From JAGVNX01 sp035290965 (GTDB taxonomy: Archaea; Iainarchaeota; Iainarchaeia; Iainarchaeales; GCA-2688035): 64,000 nt of DNA. Position numbers and translations under genes: made by a program. A model generated the notes under the pieces. That model did no database searches. It was not told the DNA's origin and saw only the letters and a program-made list of their open reading frames with translations. Positions within the stretch are counted from its first letter, which is position 1. Every line of letters starts with the position of its first letter. Of the stretch, positions 41,190-49,031 are shown piece by piece. Location of the stretch: assembly GCA_035290965.1 (NCBI GenBank), contig DATDTD010000071.1:1-64000 (forward strand), given 5' to 3'.

Positions 41190-41261
41190 GTAAAAAGAAA
41201 GGCTTGAAGAAAATAAAAAGGAATTGCCTCAGAAGGAGAATGAAAATTTTCTGCCGGATGT

Positions 41262-41603
41262 TTATTTTGCCCTTGCCAATAATTTTTTTATTTCTGCAAT
41301 TGTTTCATCGAACTTTTTTTCATTTATTTTTGCAAATGCCCGTATGGCAAGTTTTTTGTCAACCTGCATGATTTTGTCGGCTTTGATTCGGCTTTCTATC
41401 GGGAGCGAGCCGGAAACAAGGTCTTTTTGTTCCAAAGAAACAGAGAACACCGCCCGTTGTAAATTTGATGTGACCGCACAAATAACCATATCCTCGCATT
41501 TGGAATTGTAATCATTGTTTGAAACAACCAGCGCAGGCCTTATTTTTGTCTGTGAAAAATCTGAAAAAGGGATTTTAATCCAGACAAGCTCCTGTTGTCT
41601 CAT
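41262..41603 (-). CDS. mazF: MazF/PemK-family endoribonuclease toxin
   Basis: 113 residues. It starts with QQELVWIKIPFSDFSQTKIRPALVVSNNDYN, the PemK/MazF fold opening with the conserved K/R-x-R-P-A-L-V-V, followed by VICAVTSNLQ and LPIESRIKADKIMQVDKK. It overlaps the upstream AbrB-type gene by 4 bases (ATGA), the classic antitoxin-toxin arrangement. Cuts mRNA at short motifs; its recognition sequence cannot be predicted. Confidence 0.88.
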   Translation of the reverse strand: MRQQELVWIKIPFSDFSQTKIRPALVVSNNDYNSKCEDMVICAVTSNLQRAVFSVSLEQKDLVSGSLPIESRIKADKIMQVDKKLAIRAFAKINEKKFDETIAEIKKLLARAK

Positions 41604-41869
41604 TTAAGGTCACGCGCAATTTTGTCCCAAACGGCATCTTCCTTGCTCCAGCTTTTTTTCAGGGCTTCAACAGACAAAACTTTCCAAGAACCGTCTTCAT
41701 CAAGAAGCTGTTTTGCCACGTCGGATTCTTTTTTCAGGACAATTTCGTTTCCCTTTTCAATCAAAACAAGCGCTTCCTTGGAAGCCATATTCTGGCTCTT
41801 TCTCATTTCTTCAGGAATTACTATCTGGCCGCGGGAATTCATTATAACAGTCCTAATCCGTTCATTCAT
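41600..41869 (-). CDS. mazE: AbrB/MazE-type antitoxin
   Basis: 89 residues from ATG 41869. The swapped-hairpin AbrB start is IRTVIMNSRGQIVIPEEMRKSQNM (about 4-27), continuing KEALVLIEKGNEIVLKKE. The C-terminal 35 residues (LLDEDGSWKVLSVEALKKSWSKEDAVWDKI) are acidic and Trp-rich, suited to binding the toxin. An ATG nine codons upstream is possible. The gene is first in the MazEF-like pair and probably represses it. Confidence 0.85.
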   Translation of the reverse strand: MNERIRTVIMNSRGQIVIPEEMRKSQNMASKEALVLIEKGNEIVLKKESDVAKQLLDEDGSWKVLSVEALKKSWSKEDAVWDKIARDLK

Positions 41870-41913
41870 ACTAATCACCCTAATCATATTGTTCATACAA
41901 AGAGAATTTAAGC

Positions 41914-42639
41914 CTATTCCGCAGGCAGCTTTACATCGCTGCCTTCAAGCGCAATGAAAATTTCCTGCCAGAAGGATTCCTGCCAAATGTTTATTTTTCC
42001 CTGGTTTGTGAGGAAGAGGACCGGAAGGAAAATTCCGATTGTTTCCTGTGCGGACTTGTCCTTTGACAACTGGGAAAAGCGGGCTATGCCCCTTGAATCT
42101 GTTTTTTGCTGAATGAGAGAAAAAACATTTTTTATCTGTTCTTCAATGTCTTTGTTGTCCAGAACAACTTTGAAATCGGGAATTTCCTTTTCGCGCAGGA
42201 TGTTTCCCCTGCTTTTAGTCTTGTCAAGAATAAGAGTAATGTTTTCAACAAGGTCATCAAGAGAAATTTTTCCGGAACGCAGCTGCCTTCCATGCCGAAG
42301 CTCGGGAAGGTTTTCCTCGAGAAAGCGGATTTCCTTTTCGGAAACCTCTTTTGTCAAATCATCTTCAAGCTCTTCAATGGAACTTATGCGGATTGCGCGC
42401 GCCTTGAATTTCAGGAGAATTGCAGAGGCAAGGATTGCGTTTGCCGGAAGCTTCAAGTCTGTTTTTTCCATTGCAAGAATCTTCTGATAATATTTATTTG
42501 CCAAATCAACAAGGTCTATTTCCCAGGGATTCATTTTTTCGCTTTTAACCAAATCAATGAGAATTGTTTTCCATGCGGGCTGGTCTACAAGGTCAATGAG
42601 GTTAATTGATTCAAGGGGCTGTTCAAGCGGATTCTGCAT
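41914..42639 (-). CDS. scpA: Segregation and condensation protein ScpA (kleisin)
   Basis: 241 residues from ATG 42639. The N-terminal part has the kleisin start (INLIDLVDQPAWKTILIDLVKSEKMNPWEIDLVDLANKYYQKI, about 13-55), including the NPWEID motif of ScpA, then LPANAILASAILLKFKARAI. The middle is acidic and the C terminus forms a winged helix (ARFSQLSKDKSAQETIGIFLPVLFLTNQGKINIWQESFW). It bridges SMC heads and binds ScpB. SMC itself is not in the window and scpB is 21 kb away. Confidence 0.9.
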   Translation of the reverse strand: MQNPLEQPLESINLIDLVDQPAWKTILIDLVKSEKMNPWEIDLVDLANKYYQKILAMEKTDLKLPANAILASAILLKFKARAIRISSIEELEDDLTKEVSEKEIRFLEENLPELRHGRQLRSGKISLDDLVENITLILDKTKSRGNILREKEIPDFKVVLDNKDIEEQIKNVFSLIQQKTDSRGIARFSQLSKDKSAQETIGIFLPVLFLTNQGKINIWQESFWQEIFIALEGSDVKLPAE

Positions 42640-42717
42640 AAAAACAAGAGAATGCAAAAAATTAATAAACAAGAAAGTAGCTAATTAATCAGAATATAAA
42701 ACAAAAAAGTGTTTTTT

Positions 42718-43428
42718 ATGGACAGGGTTGCAACAGGAATTCCGGGCTTGGACGAACTGCTTAAGGGCGGGATTCCGCAGGGAAGCTCTGTACTGCTTTC
42801 AGGAGGAGCGGGAACAGGAAAAACTATTTTTTCAATGCAGTACATTGTCGAGGGCGCAAGAAAATTCAACGAGCCGGGATTGTTTGTAACAATTGAAAGC
42901 AACCCAATGAACATTATGTGGGACATGTCATCGTTCAACTGGGACATTAAAAAACTCCAGGACAAAAAAATGATGAACATGTACAGGCTGAAAATAGGCT
43001 ACAGCAAGGATGTAAAATTTGTCGAGGAAAAAATCGACGAGGAGCTTGAAGTAATTGCCGGCATGATAAAGGAAATGCATGCAAAAAGATTAGTGGTTGA
43101 TTCAACAACTTCTCTCGGAATATGGTTCGACAGGCCAATCCTGCGCGCAATGCTATTCAAATTTGTAGATTATCTTAAGGAACTGAATTGCACCACTATT
43201 CTGACAAGCGAAACAGCAAACACAAAAAAAAGATTCAGCGCCTTTGGAATAGAAGAATTTGTCACTGACGGAGTAATCGCATTGTTCTTCACTCCCCCGC
43301 ACAGGAGCGTTTTCATAAGAAAAATGCGCGGCACATGGCACGACAAAAACGTTCACCCCCTGGACATTACAGACAAGGGAATAACAATAACGCCGAAAGA
43401 AACAGTGCTATGGGAAGCAATAAAATAA
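42718..43428 (+). CDS. KaiC-like RecA-superfamily ATPase
   Basis: 236 residues, single KaiC domain. RVATGIPGLDELLKGGIPQGSSVLLSGGAGTGKTIFSMQYI has the KaiC opening and the Walker A GGAGTGKT (about 26-33). VVDSTTSLG (about 125-133) is the Walker B area. The C-terminal KMRGTWHDKNVHPLDIT is typical. Archaeal single-domain homologues act in signalling, archaellum control or repair and are not clock proteins. ATG 42718 is preferred to one three codons upstream. Divergent from scpA. Confidence 0.9.
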   Translation: MDRVATGIPGLDELLKGGIPQGSSVLLSGGAGTGKTIFSMQYIVEGARKFNEPGLFVTIESNPMNIMWDMSSFNWDIKKLQDKKMMNMYRLKIGYSKDVKFVEEKIDEELEVIAGMIKEMHAKRLVVDSTTSLGIWFDRPILRAMLFKFVDYLKELNCTTILTSETANTKKRFSAFGIEEFVTDGVIALFFTPPHRSVFIRKMRGTWHDKNVHPLDITDKGITITPKETVLWEAIK

Positions 43429-43564
43429 ATTCCTGATTTTTTGAAGCAGGCATTATTTTGCAGATCTTTTTTGGCTTTTTTCTTCCGCTGCTTTGGCTTT
43501 CCAGATAAAAAGTTTCATTTTCGGATTGATTTGCTTTCTTGTTTGTATCGGCACGCCTTTTAAA

Positions 43565-43606
43565 TTGTTCGTTATAAATGAACATATGTTCAGTATTAAT
43601 GAACAA
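43565..43606 (+). promoter_or_regulatory. Nested palindromic operator of the MNT/HEPN pair
   Basis: A perfect 14-bp palindrome TGAACATATGTTCA (43579-43592) lies between an outer TTGTTC (43565-43570) and GAACAA (43601-43606), so four TGTTC-type half-sites are arrayed symmetrically over 42 bp. A TTTTAAAT box starts at about 43557, so the palindrome covers the expected start site. The MNT protein has an N-terminal HTH, making self-repression likely. Confidence 0.6.
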
Positions 43607-43614
43607 TGGTTTTT

Positions 43615-44229
43615 ATGAGGATTCTGCGGGAATTGGTTGATTCAAACTCAAAAGCGCGCCTGCTGCGGCATCTGCTGGATACTTCGCAGCCTTTTTCTGT
43701 TTCAGAACTTGCAAGATTATCGAGCTTGCCAAAAGCCTCTGTTTCGGTTATTGTCCGCCAGTGGGAAAAAACAGGATTAGTTCGGGCAAAATTGCAGGGA
43801 AGAAACAAACTCGTTGAAATAAACCAAAAATTCTATTTGCTGCCGGAACTCAAAAGCATTCTGGAAAAAACAAAAAATTTCCAAAAGCCCCTCATAGAAA
43901 AATTGGAATCAATGAGCATAACAAAAAACAGCAAAGTAAAAGCAATAGTTGTTTTCGGCTCAAGAACAAGGGAAGATTTTTCACATGCTTCGGATTTGGA
44001 CGTATTAATCGGGCTGGAAAGCAAAAACAGCCCCATTACAGAAAAAATTGTTGAAGATTTTGTCAAAGCGACTGTTGAAACAGGAACGCGCTTTTCCCCT
44101 GTTTTTTTGGATAAAAAAGAAATAAAAAACAGGTGGAAAGAAAAAGACGCATTTATAAGAAACATTCTGGGAAAAGGAAAAATTTTGAAAGGGAGAAATT
44201 GGCTTGAGCACTTACAAACAGTATCTTGA
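43615..44229 (+). CDS. Winged HTH fused to minimal nucleotidyltransferase (MNT antitoxin-like)
   Basis: 204 residues from ATG 43615. Residues 1-80 form an ArsR/MarR-like winged helix (LLDTSQPFSVSELARLSSLPKASVSVIVRQWEKTGLV). Residues 100-200 are a minimal nucleotidyltransferase with the catalytic IVVFGSRTREDFSHASDLDVLI (G-S-x(n)-D-x-D, about 104-125). The next gene, a HEPN protein, overlaps by 26 bases. In such pairs the MNT inactivates the HEPN RNase, sometimes by adding AMP to it. The fused HTH supplies self-repression, fitting the palindromic operator just upstream. Confidence 0.85.
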   Translation: MRILRELVDSNSKARLLRHLLDTSQPFSVSELARLSSLPKASVSVIVRQWEKTGLVRAKLQGRNKLVEINQKFYLLPELKSILEKTKNFQKPLIEKLESMSITKNSKVKAIVVFGSRTREDFSHASDLDVLIGLESKNSPITEKIVEDFVKATVETGTRFSPVFLDKKEIKNRWKEKDAFIRNILGKGKILKGRNWLEHLQTVS

Positions 44230-44572
44230 TTTGGCAAATGAACGGTTCCAATTGGGTGAGGAACAATTCAAAGAAGAAAAATACCAGACAGCAGCGCATT
44301 TGTTCATCAATGCGGTTATCAACTATCATAACGCGCTGTGCCAAAAATTTTTGAACAGGATTCCAATGCACAAGCCGCATTCAGACACTGCTTATTTCCC
44401 CGAATTAGCTGGCTTTTTAAAAAACGATTTTGTAAAATACAGGGATTTCTATGAATTTTTGATGGCATACAAAAGCGATGCGGATTATGGGATAGGGCTT
44501 TCACAAAACATTGCAAAACAAATTTACAGAAGGGCAAAAACAATAAAAGAAATCGCGGAAACAATTTTGTAA
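44204..44572 (+). CDS. HEPN-domain protein (toxin of the MNT/HEPN pair)
   Basis: 122 residues starting at TTG 44204 inside the end of the MNT gene. All-helical; ERFQLGEEQFKEEKYQTAAHLFINAVINYHNALCQKFL resembles HEPN helices, and the R-x(6)-H RNase motif is probably RIPMHKPH (about 48-55). The Tyr-rich segment AYFPEL and YDADYG-like region follow. HEPN domains with this motif are metal-independent RNases. The weak spot is the non-canonical spacing of the motif, so activity needs testing. Confidence 0.75.
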   Translation: MSTYKQYLDLANERFQLGEEQFKEEKYQTAAHLFINAVINYHNALCQKFLNRIPMHKPHSDTAYFPELAGFLKNDFVKYRDFYEFLMAYKSDADYGIGLSQNIAKQIYRRAKTIKEIAETIL

Positions 44573-44579
44573 AAAAAAG

Positions 44580-46859
44580 TCATTCTTCCTTGAATTCTTT
44601 CCAGAGGACTTTTTTTACCTGATGCGCTTTTTTCGGGCCGAGATTGTCGACCTCTTGGAGTTCCTTGCTAAGCGCGTTGGCAATGTTCTTTATGCTCTTG
44701 AATTTTCTCAAAAGCGCAACAGCCGTGTTCGGGCCAATGTTTGGAAGGGATTCTACAACAAAACGCTGCCTCTCGCTCAAAGTCATTCCCTTCCTGCCAA
44801 CGCGCAGGCGCGTGTCCTTGTATTTGTTCAATTGCTCGCGCTTTGCAGTTATGTACAAGAACTCTGCGGTTTCTTCCGGATTCTGAGTGAACAAAACAGG
44901 GGTTCTGAAAGAAACAGCAATCGAGGTAAGCGCGCCGATTATTGCATTCCTGTGAATGTTCCGAAGAGTGAACAAGTCATTGTAATTTCCTTCAATCAGA
45001 ATAACATGGCTTTCATAGTTTGCAGACATTGAAGGAAGCTGTGTGAAAAGCCTTCCGTCAATAATGCTCTGCAGAAAATCCTTTGTTGTTTTTCTTTCAA
45101 CAACACAGCGGTCGCTCAGAACATAGTCCCCGACTTCAAGCTGTTTTTCGCGGACAAGGCAGCCTTTTTCTTCCAGCATTTTTGCGATTTCAGAGTTCTG
45201 TTCCCTGTGGTCTATGTAAACCAGAATTTGTTCTTCTTCCGCGGATTTCGGCCGGAAGCTTTCAAGAGTTGTCTGCTTTGCAAGTGCCGCGGATTTTTTT
45301 TCAGGGGAATTTTCCTGCATCTGTAACAGCATTGCATGGGATTTTTTTTCTTTTGCAAACGCATTCCAGTAAAAAGCCTCATCGCGAGTTTTGTTTGCCA
45401 TTAATATTATTACCCTGCCGGGCGCAAATCTTCCTGTTCTTCCTCTCCTCTGGATTGTTCTTATTTCAGAAGGGACAGGTTCATAGAAGACAACCAAATC
45501 AACGCTTGGAATGTCCAATCCTTCTTCCGCAACCGAGGAGCCCACTAAGCAGTTTATTTCGCTTCTTTTCAGCTTCTCGATTGTTTCTGCCTGTTCTTTC
45601 TGCGACATTCCCTTTTCGTCTTTTTTCTTTGCCTGCCCAATGAATTTTTCAGCCTTGATGCCTGGAAACTGGTTCAAAAATCCTGTAAGCTCTTTTATGG
45701 AATCCCTGTAATGGTTGAAAACAATTACCTTGCTTTCAGGATGCAGGGAAAACTGTTCAAGCAGAATCTCCTTCAGCTTTTCAACCTTTGGATGGTTGAA
45801 ATTTTTTTTGTGGAGCTCTTCCGCTGTTTTCATTGCAAGGAAAAAATTCTTTTTTCCCACAAGCTGTTTAATCGCCCTGCTGGCGTCAGGCTCAAAGGCT
45901 TTCTGCTTTATTCTCTCGAAATAATTGTGCAGTGCAAAAATTCCCTGTGTTTCAAGCAGTACCTGCGCATGGCTGATTTTCATTAGCTGCGCTGCGGCAG
46001 TTGCAGCTGCAAAAAGGCTCGGCTGCCTTCCCCCGCTCCTTGCAATTCTTTTGCGGATTTGAATCTGGATTTCAAGGATTCTTTTTTTGCTGAGAAGCCC
46101 GCTGTTTACGTTATACGCCAAACCCATTTTTTTGAGCGTTGCGACTGATTCGCGCATTGTCTGTTCCAAAAGGGATTTTATTTCAAGCATTTCGGGGGGA
46201 AGGTCCACGCGCTTCCATTCTACTTTTATTTCATGCGAAAATTGCCTTACATCGTCATCTGCGAGAGTGCGGATTTCAATGTTTTTGATTGAAAGATTCC
46301 TGCAGACTTCCTTGATTTTTTCTTCAGTGCTGCCCGGAGAGGCAGTGAGCGCTAGCACAAGAGGCTGTTTTGCCTGCTTCAAATATTTTTCCGCAACATA
46401 AACATAGCTGTAATCCTTTACCGCGCGATGGGCTTCATCGAAAACGCAGAGAGAAACATTTTCAAGGGAAATGTGCGAGTTCCTTAAATCGTTTTCAATT
46501 GTCTGGGGAGTTGCGGAAATTATTTTTGCATTGTCCCATTCAAGCTCGCGCTGCTTGGGCTCCAAAGTTCCCGTGAAAAGCGAAATTTTTTCCTCTTCAA
46601 TCTTCAAAAATTTCTGGAAACTTTTCCGGTGCTGCATTGCCAAAGGTTTTGTGGGCGCAAGAAAAAGAATTTTGCTTTCAGGATTTTTTTCAAGGACCTG
46701 CACTGCAACAAGCACTGCAATAATTGTTTTTCCAAGCGCAGTTGGGGCGACAATAAGCGAGTTTCCGACCTGCAGAACCCTGTTGGAAAGGTTTTCCTGG
46801 TAGGCACGCTTTTCAACAGTGTTTTCCTTTATCAGAGAGTGGGAGAAAAATTCAGGCAT
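44580..46859 (-). CDS. hef: Hef helicase/nuclease (XPF-MPH1 type)
   Basis: 759 residues, a normal Hef length. Order: SF2 helicase with IVAPTALGKTIIAV (Walker A, about 36-49) and FDEAHR (about 136), TASPGS, helicase C with SVAEEGLDIP and IQRRGRTGRFAPGR (about 470-485), then an ERCC4 nuclease with IDHRE and VVERKTTKDFLQSIIDGR (ERKxxxD, about 600-615), ending with tandem helix-hairpin-helix units (LPNIGPNTAVALLRKF, VDNLGPKKA). It unwinds and cuts stalled forks. Both halves look intact, unlike crenarchaeal XPF. Confidence 0.95.
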   Translation of the reverse strand: MPEFFSHSLIKENTVEKRAYQENLSNRVLQVGNSLIVAPTALGKTIIAVLVAVQVLEKNPESKILFLAPTKPLAMQHRKSFQKFLKIEEEKISLFTGTLEPKQRELEWDNAKIISATPQTIENDLRNSHISLENVSLCVFDEAHRAVKDYSYVYVAEKYLKQAKQPLVLALTASPGSTEEKIKEVCRNLSIKNIEIRTLADDDVRQFSHEIKVEWKRVDLPPEMLEIKSLLEQTMRESVATLKKMGLAYNVNSGLLSKKRILEIQIQIRKRIARSGGRQPSLFAAATAAAQLMKISHAQVLLETQGIFALHNYFERIKQKAFEPDASRAIKQLVGKKNFFLAMKTAEELHKKNFNHPKVEKLKEILLEQFSLHPESKVIVFNHYRDSIKELTGFLNQFPGIKAEKFIGQAKKKDEKGMSQKEQAETIEKLKRSEINCLVGSSVAEEGLDIPSVDLVVFYEPVPSEIRTIQRRGRTGRFAPGRVIILMANKTRDEAFYWNAFAKEKKSHAMLLQMQENSPEKKSAALAKQTTLESFRPKSAEEEQILVYIDHREQNSEIAKMLEEKGCLVREKQLEVGDYVLSDRCVVERKTTKDFLQSIIDGRLFTQLPSMSANYESHVILIEGNYNDLFTLRNIHRNAIIGALTSIAVSFRTPVLFTQNPEETAEFLYITAKREQLNKYKDTRLRVGRKGMTLSERQRFVVESLPNIGPNTAVALLRKFKSIKNIANALSKELQEVDNLGPKKAHQVKKVLWKEFKEE

Positions 46860-47037
46860 AACAGATTCTTGCAGCGATTGCTTTTAATGCTTTTTTCAGC
46901 GGGTTTCCGCTGTGTGCAACTGCAAAAATTGTTTTTTTGGGCTTGTTTTTGCCTGAAAAACCCAATATGTTTTTATTTTGATTTATAACCTATTTTAATA
47001 GTTTTTTTGATGAATTCGCTTGATTGGAGGGATTTTT

Positions 47038-47244
47038 TTGTCTGAATTGCCATTGGCTGCCGTTGACAGGATTATCAGGAAAGCGGGTGGCGGAAGAGTT
47101 TCTGAAGAAGCCGCTGCAGCGCTTGCCGAAGTCCTTGAAGATCATGGAATCAGGATTGCGAGAAAAGCAACTGAATATTCAAAGCACGCGAACAGGAAAA
47201 CAATTACTGCAGCAGACATTAACCTTGCAGTGAAAAGCCCGTAA
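47038..47244 (+). CDS. Archaeal histone
   Basis: 68 residues from TTG 47038, chosen because GGAGG lies 8 bases before it and the histone fold starts at once (SELPLAAVDRIIRKAGGGRVSEEAAAALAEVLEDHGIRIARKATEYSKHANRKTITAADINLAV). The three helices and basic contact residues (R and K in RKAT and NRKTIT) are typical of the HMf-like single-fold histones that wrap DNA as dimers and stacks. No C-terminal tail. Confidence 0.95.
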   Translation: MSELPLAAVDRIIRKAGGGRVSEEAAAALAEVLEDHGIRIARKATEYSKHANRKTITAADINLAVKSP

Positions 47245-47253
47245 ATTGCTTTT

Positions 47254-47832
47254 TCATGCGCTGGCTTTCTGCTTTTTCTTTTCCAGAATCTTTTTTATTT
47301 CCTGCACTGCCTTTTCCAAAGTCTGTTCGCGCGAATTGCTTGTAGTATCAATCACAATGTCAAAGTTTTTTTTGTTCAGATAGTTCACGCCGTACAATTG
47401 CCTGTAGCGCTTGATTTCTGATTCCTGCCTTTTTTTTATGTTCTCCATGGTTTTTTTTATTGTAGTGCTTTCCTTTTCCTCTGCGCGGAGATTTTTTGAA
47501 ACATCACAGCAGACCCTGCGCGCGGCTTCTTCCAGAGAAATGTCAAGAAAAATCTTTATTGAATTGGGAATGAAGTGCCATGCAAGCCTTGAATCCATTA
47601 CAAAATCCTTTCCTGTTTTTCCGAGCTCCTGTGTCCTTGAATCAACCTCTTTGTCAATGCTTTTGTCTGTTTCAGCGCGCGCGCCCAGTTCAAGCAAAGA
47701 AAGGTTTCTTTCCTTTGCAATCGCGCGCATGAAATCTCCTGCAGAGAAATGCTTGAGGCCGAATTTTTTGGCAAGCTCTCTTGCAAGAGTGCTTTTCCCG
47801 CTTCCGAGATTCCCGCAGATAGTGATAATCAT
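47254..47832 (-). CDS. cmk: Cytidylate kinase (archaeal type)
   Basis: 192 residues. P-loop TICGNLGSGKSTLARELAKKFG (about 3-24), NMP-binding SAGDFMRAIAKERNLSLLELG, DFVMDSRLAWH, and a C-terminal LID region CCDVSKNLRAEEKESTTIKKTMENIKKRQ. It phosphorylates CMP/dCMP with ATP. This is the archaeal small form of about 190 residues. Convergent with the histone gene; 9 bases separate the stops. Confidence 0.92.
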   Translation of the reverse strand: MIITICGNLGSGKSTLARELAKKFGLKHFSAGDFMRAIAKERNLSLLELGARAETDKSIDKEVDSRTQELGKTGKDFVMDSRLAWHFIPNSIKIFLDISLEEAARRVCCDVSKNLRAEEKESTTIKKTMENIKKRQESEIKRYRQLYGVNYLNKKNFDIVIDTTSNSREQTLEKAVQEIKKILEKKKQKASA

Positions 47833-47878
47833 TCAGACACCAGAAACACGCAGAAAGCAATACTTATTTTTTGGAACA

Positions 47879-48016
47879 TCATTTAGAAAAAATAGGGCGC
47901 TTGTCTTGTTCTAATGTTGCTAATTTGTATTTTCTTATTCCTAACTCAATTTTAATATCATTAAGAGATATTTCCTTTTTTCTTAGTTTATCAGAAACAC
48001 AAAATGGACAATTCAT
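47879..48016 (-). CDS. Small CPFC protein downstream of the Ntn hydrolase
   Basis: 45 residues: MNCPFCVSDKLRKKEISLND, then a basic helix ending KRPIFSK. GGAGATATACTT before the ATG is a strong ribosome site. It starts 17 bases after the end of the Ntn-hydrolase gene on the same strand, so the two probably form one unit. The C-P-F-C pair suggests half of a zinc knuckle, possibly completed by a partner protein. Function unknown. Confidence 0.5.
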   Translation of the reverse strand: MNCPFCVSDKLRKKEISLNDIKIELGIRKYKLATLEQDKRPIFSK

Positions 48017-48033
48017 AAGTATATCTCCTTTTT

Positions 48034-48834
48034 CTACTTTATAATCTTTTCTTTGAGGCCTAGCCCATTAAATTCCATTATTTTTTTCTTTTCAGATTTG
48101 TATTGCAGTTCAAGCTTCTTTTTGCTCTCGTCATCACAATAATAAATTTTTTTATCGGTTATTACTAACAAATCAGTTCTACTGCCTACTCCCGGTGCGG
48201 CTTCAGAATTTTTCTTTGCTTTAAAAACCAAGAAAAGCGCTTTCTCAAAATCAAGATTGGGCGAATATCCTTCTGAAATCAAAGTATTAATTGCATGTAT
48301 GTTCCCTATTCCTATTGCTTGAAATCCTATCTGGTTATTTTCTATAGGCTTGCCTGCTTGGTTAATAGTATACAAGTGAGTTCCTTCTTCATCTATGCCC
48401 GCAAGAAGCAATTCAACACCCAAGTTAAAAGTTTCGACATCTTGATTTAGTTTGAATGCTATTTCCGGAATCAAGTTTCTCATTTGTCCGCCTCTGTAAA
48501 ACTCTTCCATGTCTAACTTCTTTGGCTTAAAAATAAATTCATTTATTACTTCCATCCTTTTCTCTATGACTATTTCTTGCAATCTATTAGCAATCTCTTC
48601 AACAGTGCTGGTTTCTCCAACTGAGGCTTTCAACTTTTTTTTAAATTCTTGCTGTAAAACAGTAGTCCCCGCAAGCAGCATTATTGTTCTCTCAGTTATC
48701 TCGCAAAACTTTTTACTATCATGTTCAAATTCAACATTATAGCTACCAAAATTGCCAGTAATTAAATGATCTGACGCTGCAATTATAACTTCTTTTCCAT
48801 CCAATTTACATATCGAAGTAATACAAATAGTCAT
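48034..48834 (-). CDS. Proteasome-like N-terminal nucleophile hydrolase
   Basis: 266 residues. After Met removal the chain starts with Thr: TICITSICKLDGKEVIIAASDHLITGN, closely following the beginning of proteasome beta-type subunits, with the Asp of ASDH and the Lys pair of HDSKKFCEI at the expected places for the Asp17/Lys33 partners of Thr1. LLAGTTV is the next conserved strand. No propeptide exists, as in HslV/Anbu-like proteins. It is longer than beta subunits (about 205) and has an extra insertion (EFYRGGQMRNLIPEI). Likely a self-activated amidohydrolase or peptidase; it is unlikely to be the main 20S subunit. Confidence 0.65.
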   Translation of the reverse strand: MTICITSICKLDGKEVIIAASDHLITGNFGSYNVEFEHDSKKFCEITERTIMLLAGTTVLQQEFKKKLKASVGETSTVEEIANRLQEIVIEKRMEVINEFIFKPKKLDMEEFYRGGQMRNLIPEIAFKLNQDVETFNLGVELLLAGIDEEGTHLYTINQAGKPIENNQIGFQAIGIGNIHAINTLISEGYSPNLDFEKALFLVFKAKKNSEAAPGVGSRTDLLVITDKKIYYCDDESKKKLELQYKSEKKKIMEFNGLGLKEKIIK

Positions 48835-48992
48835 GTTCTCTTCAAAATTGGCATTAGAAAAATTGATAAATCCAGCACCATTACTGCAATTGTCGAAAAT
48901 GAGTTTTCAGCAAAGCCATCACAGGAACTCAGAGCAACGGAAAAGAACAATTCAAGACAACACAAGTTTTGGGTTCAGGAAAACCCTAAATG

Positions 48993-49003
48993 ATTTATAT
49001 AAG
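48993..49003 (+). promoter_or_regulatory. TATA box for the RuBisCO gene
   Basis: ATTTATATAAG lies about 30-40 bases before the TTG at 49032. The ATG at 48990, in frame, overlaps the box and so cannot be the start of translation. Confidence 0.55.
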
Positions 49004-49031
49004 TTTAATCAAATTAATTGTTGGTGTTGCC

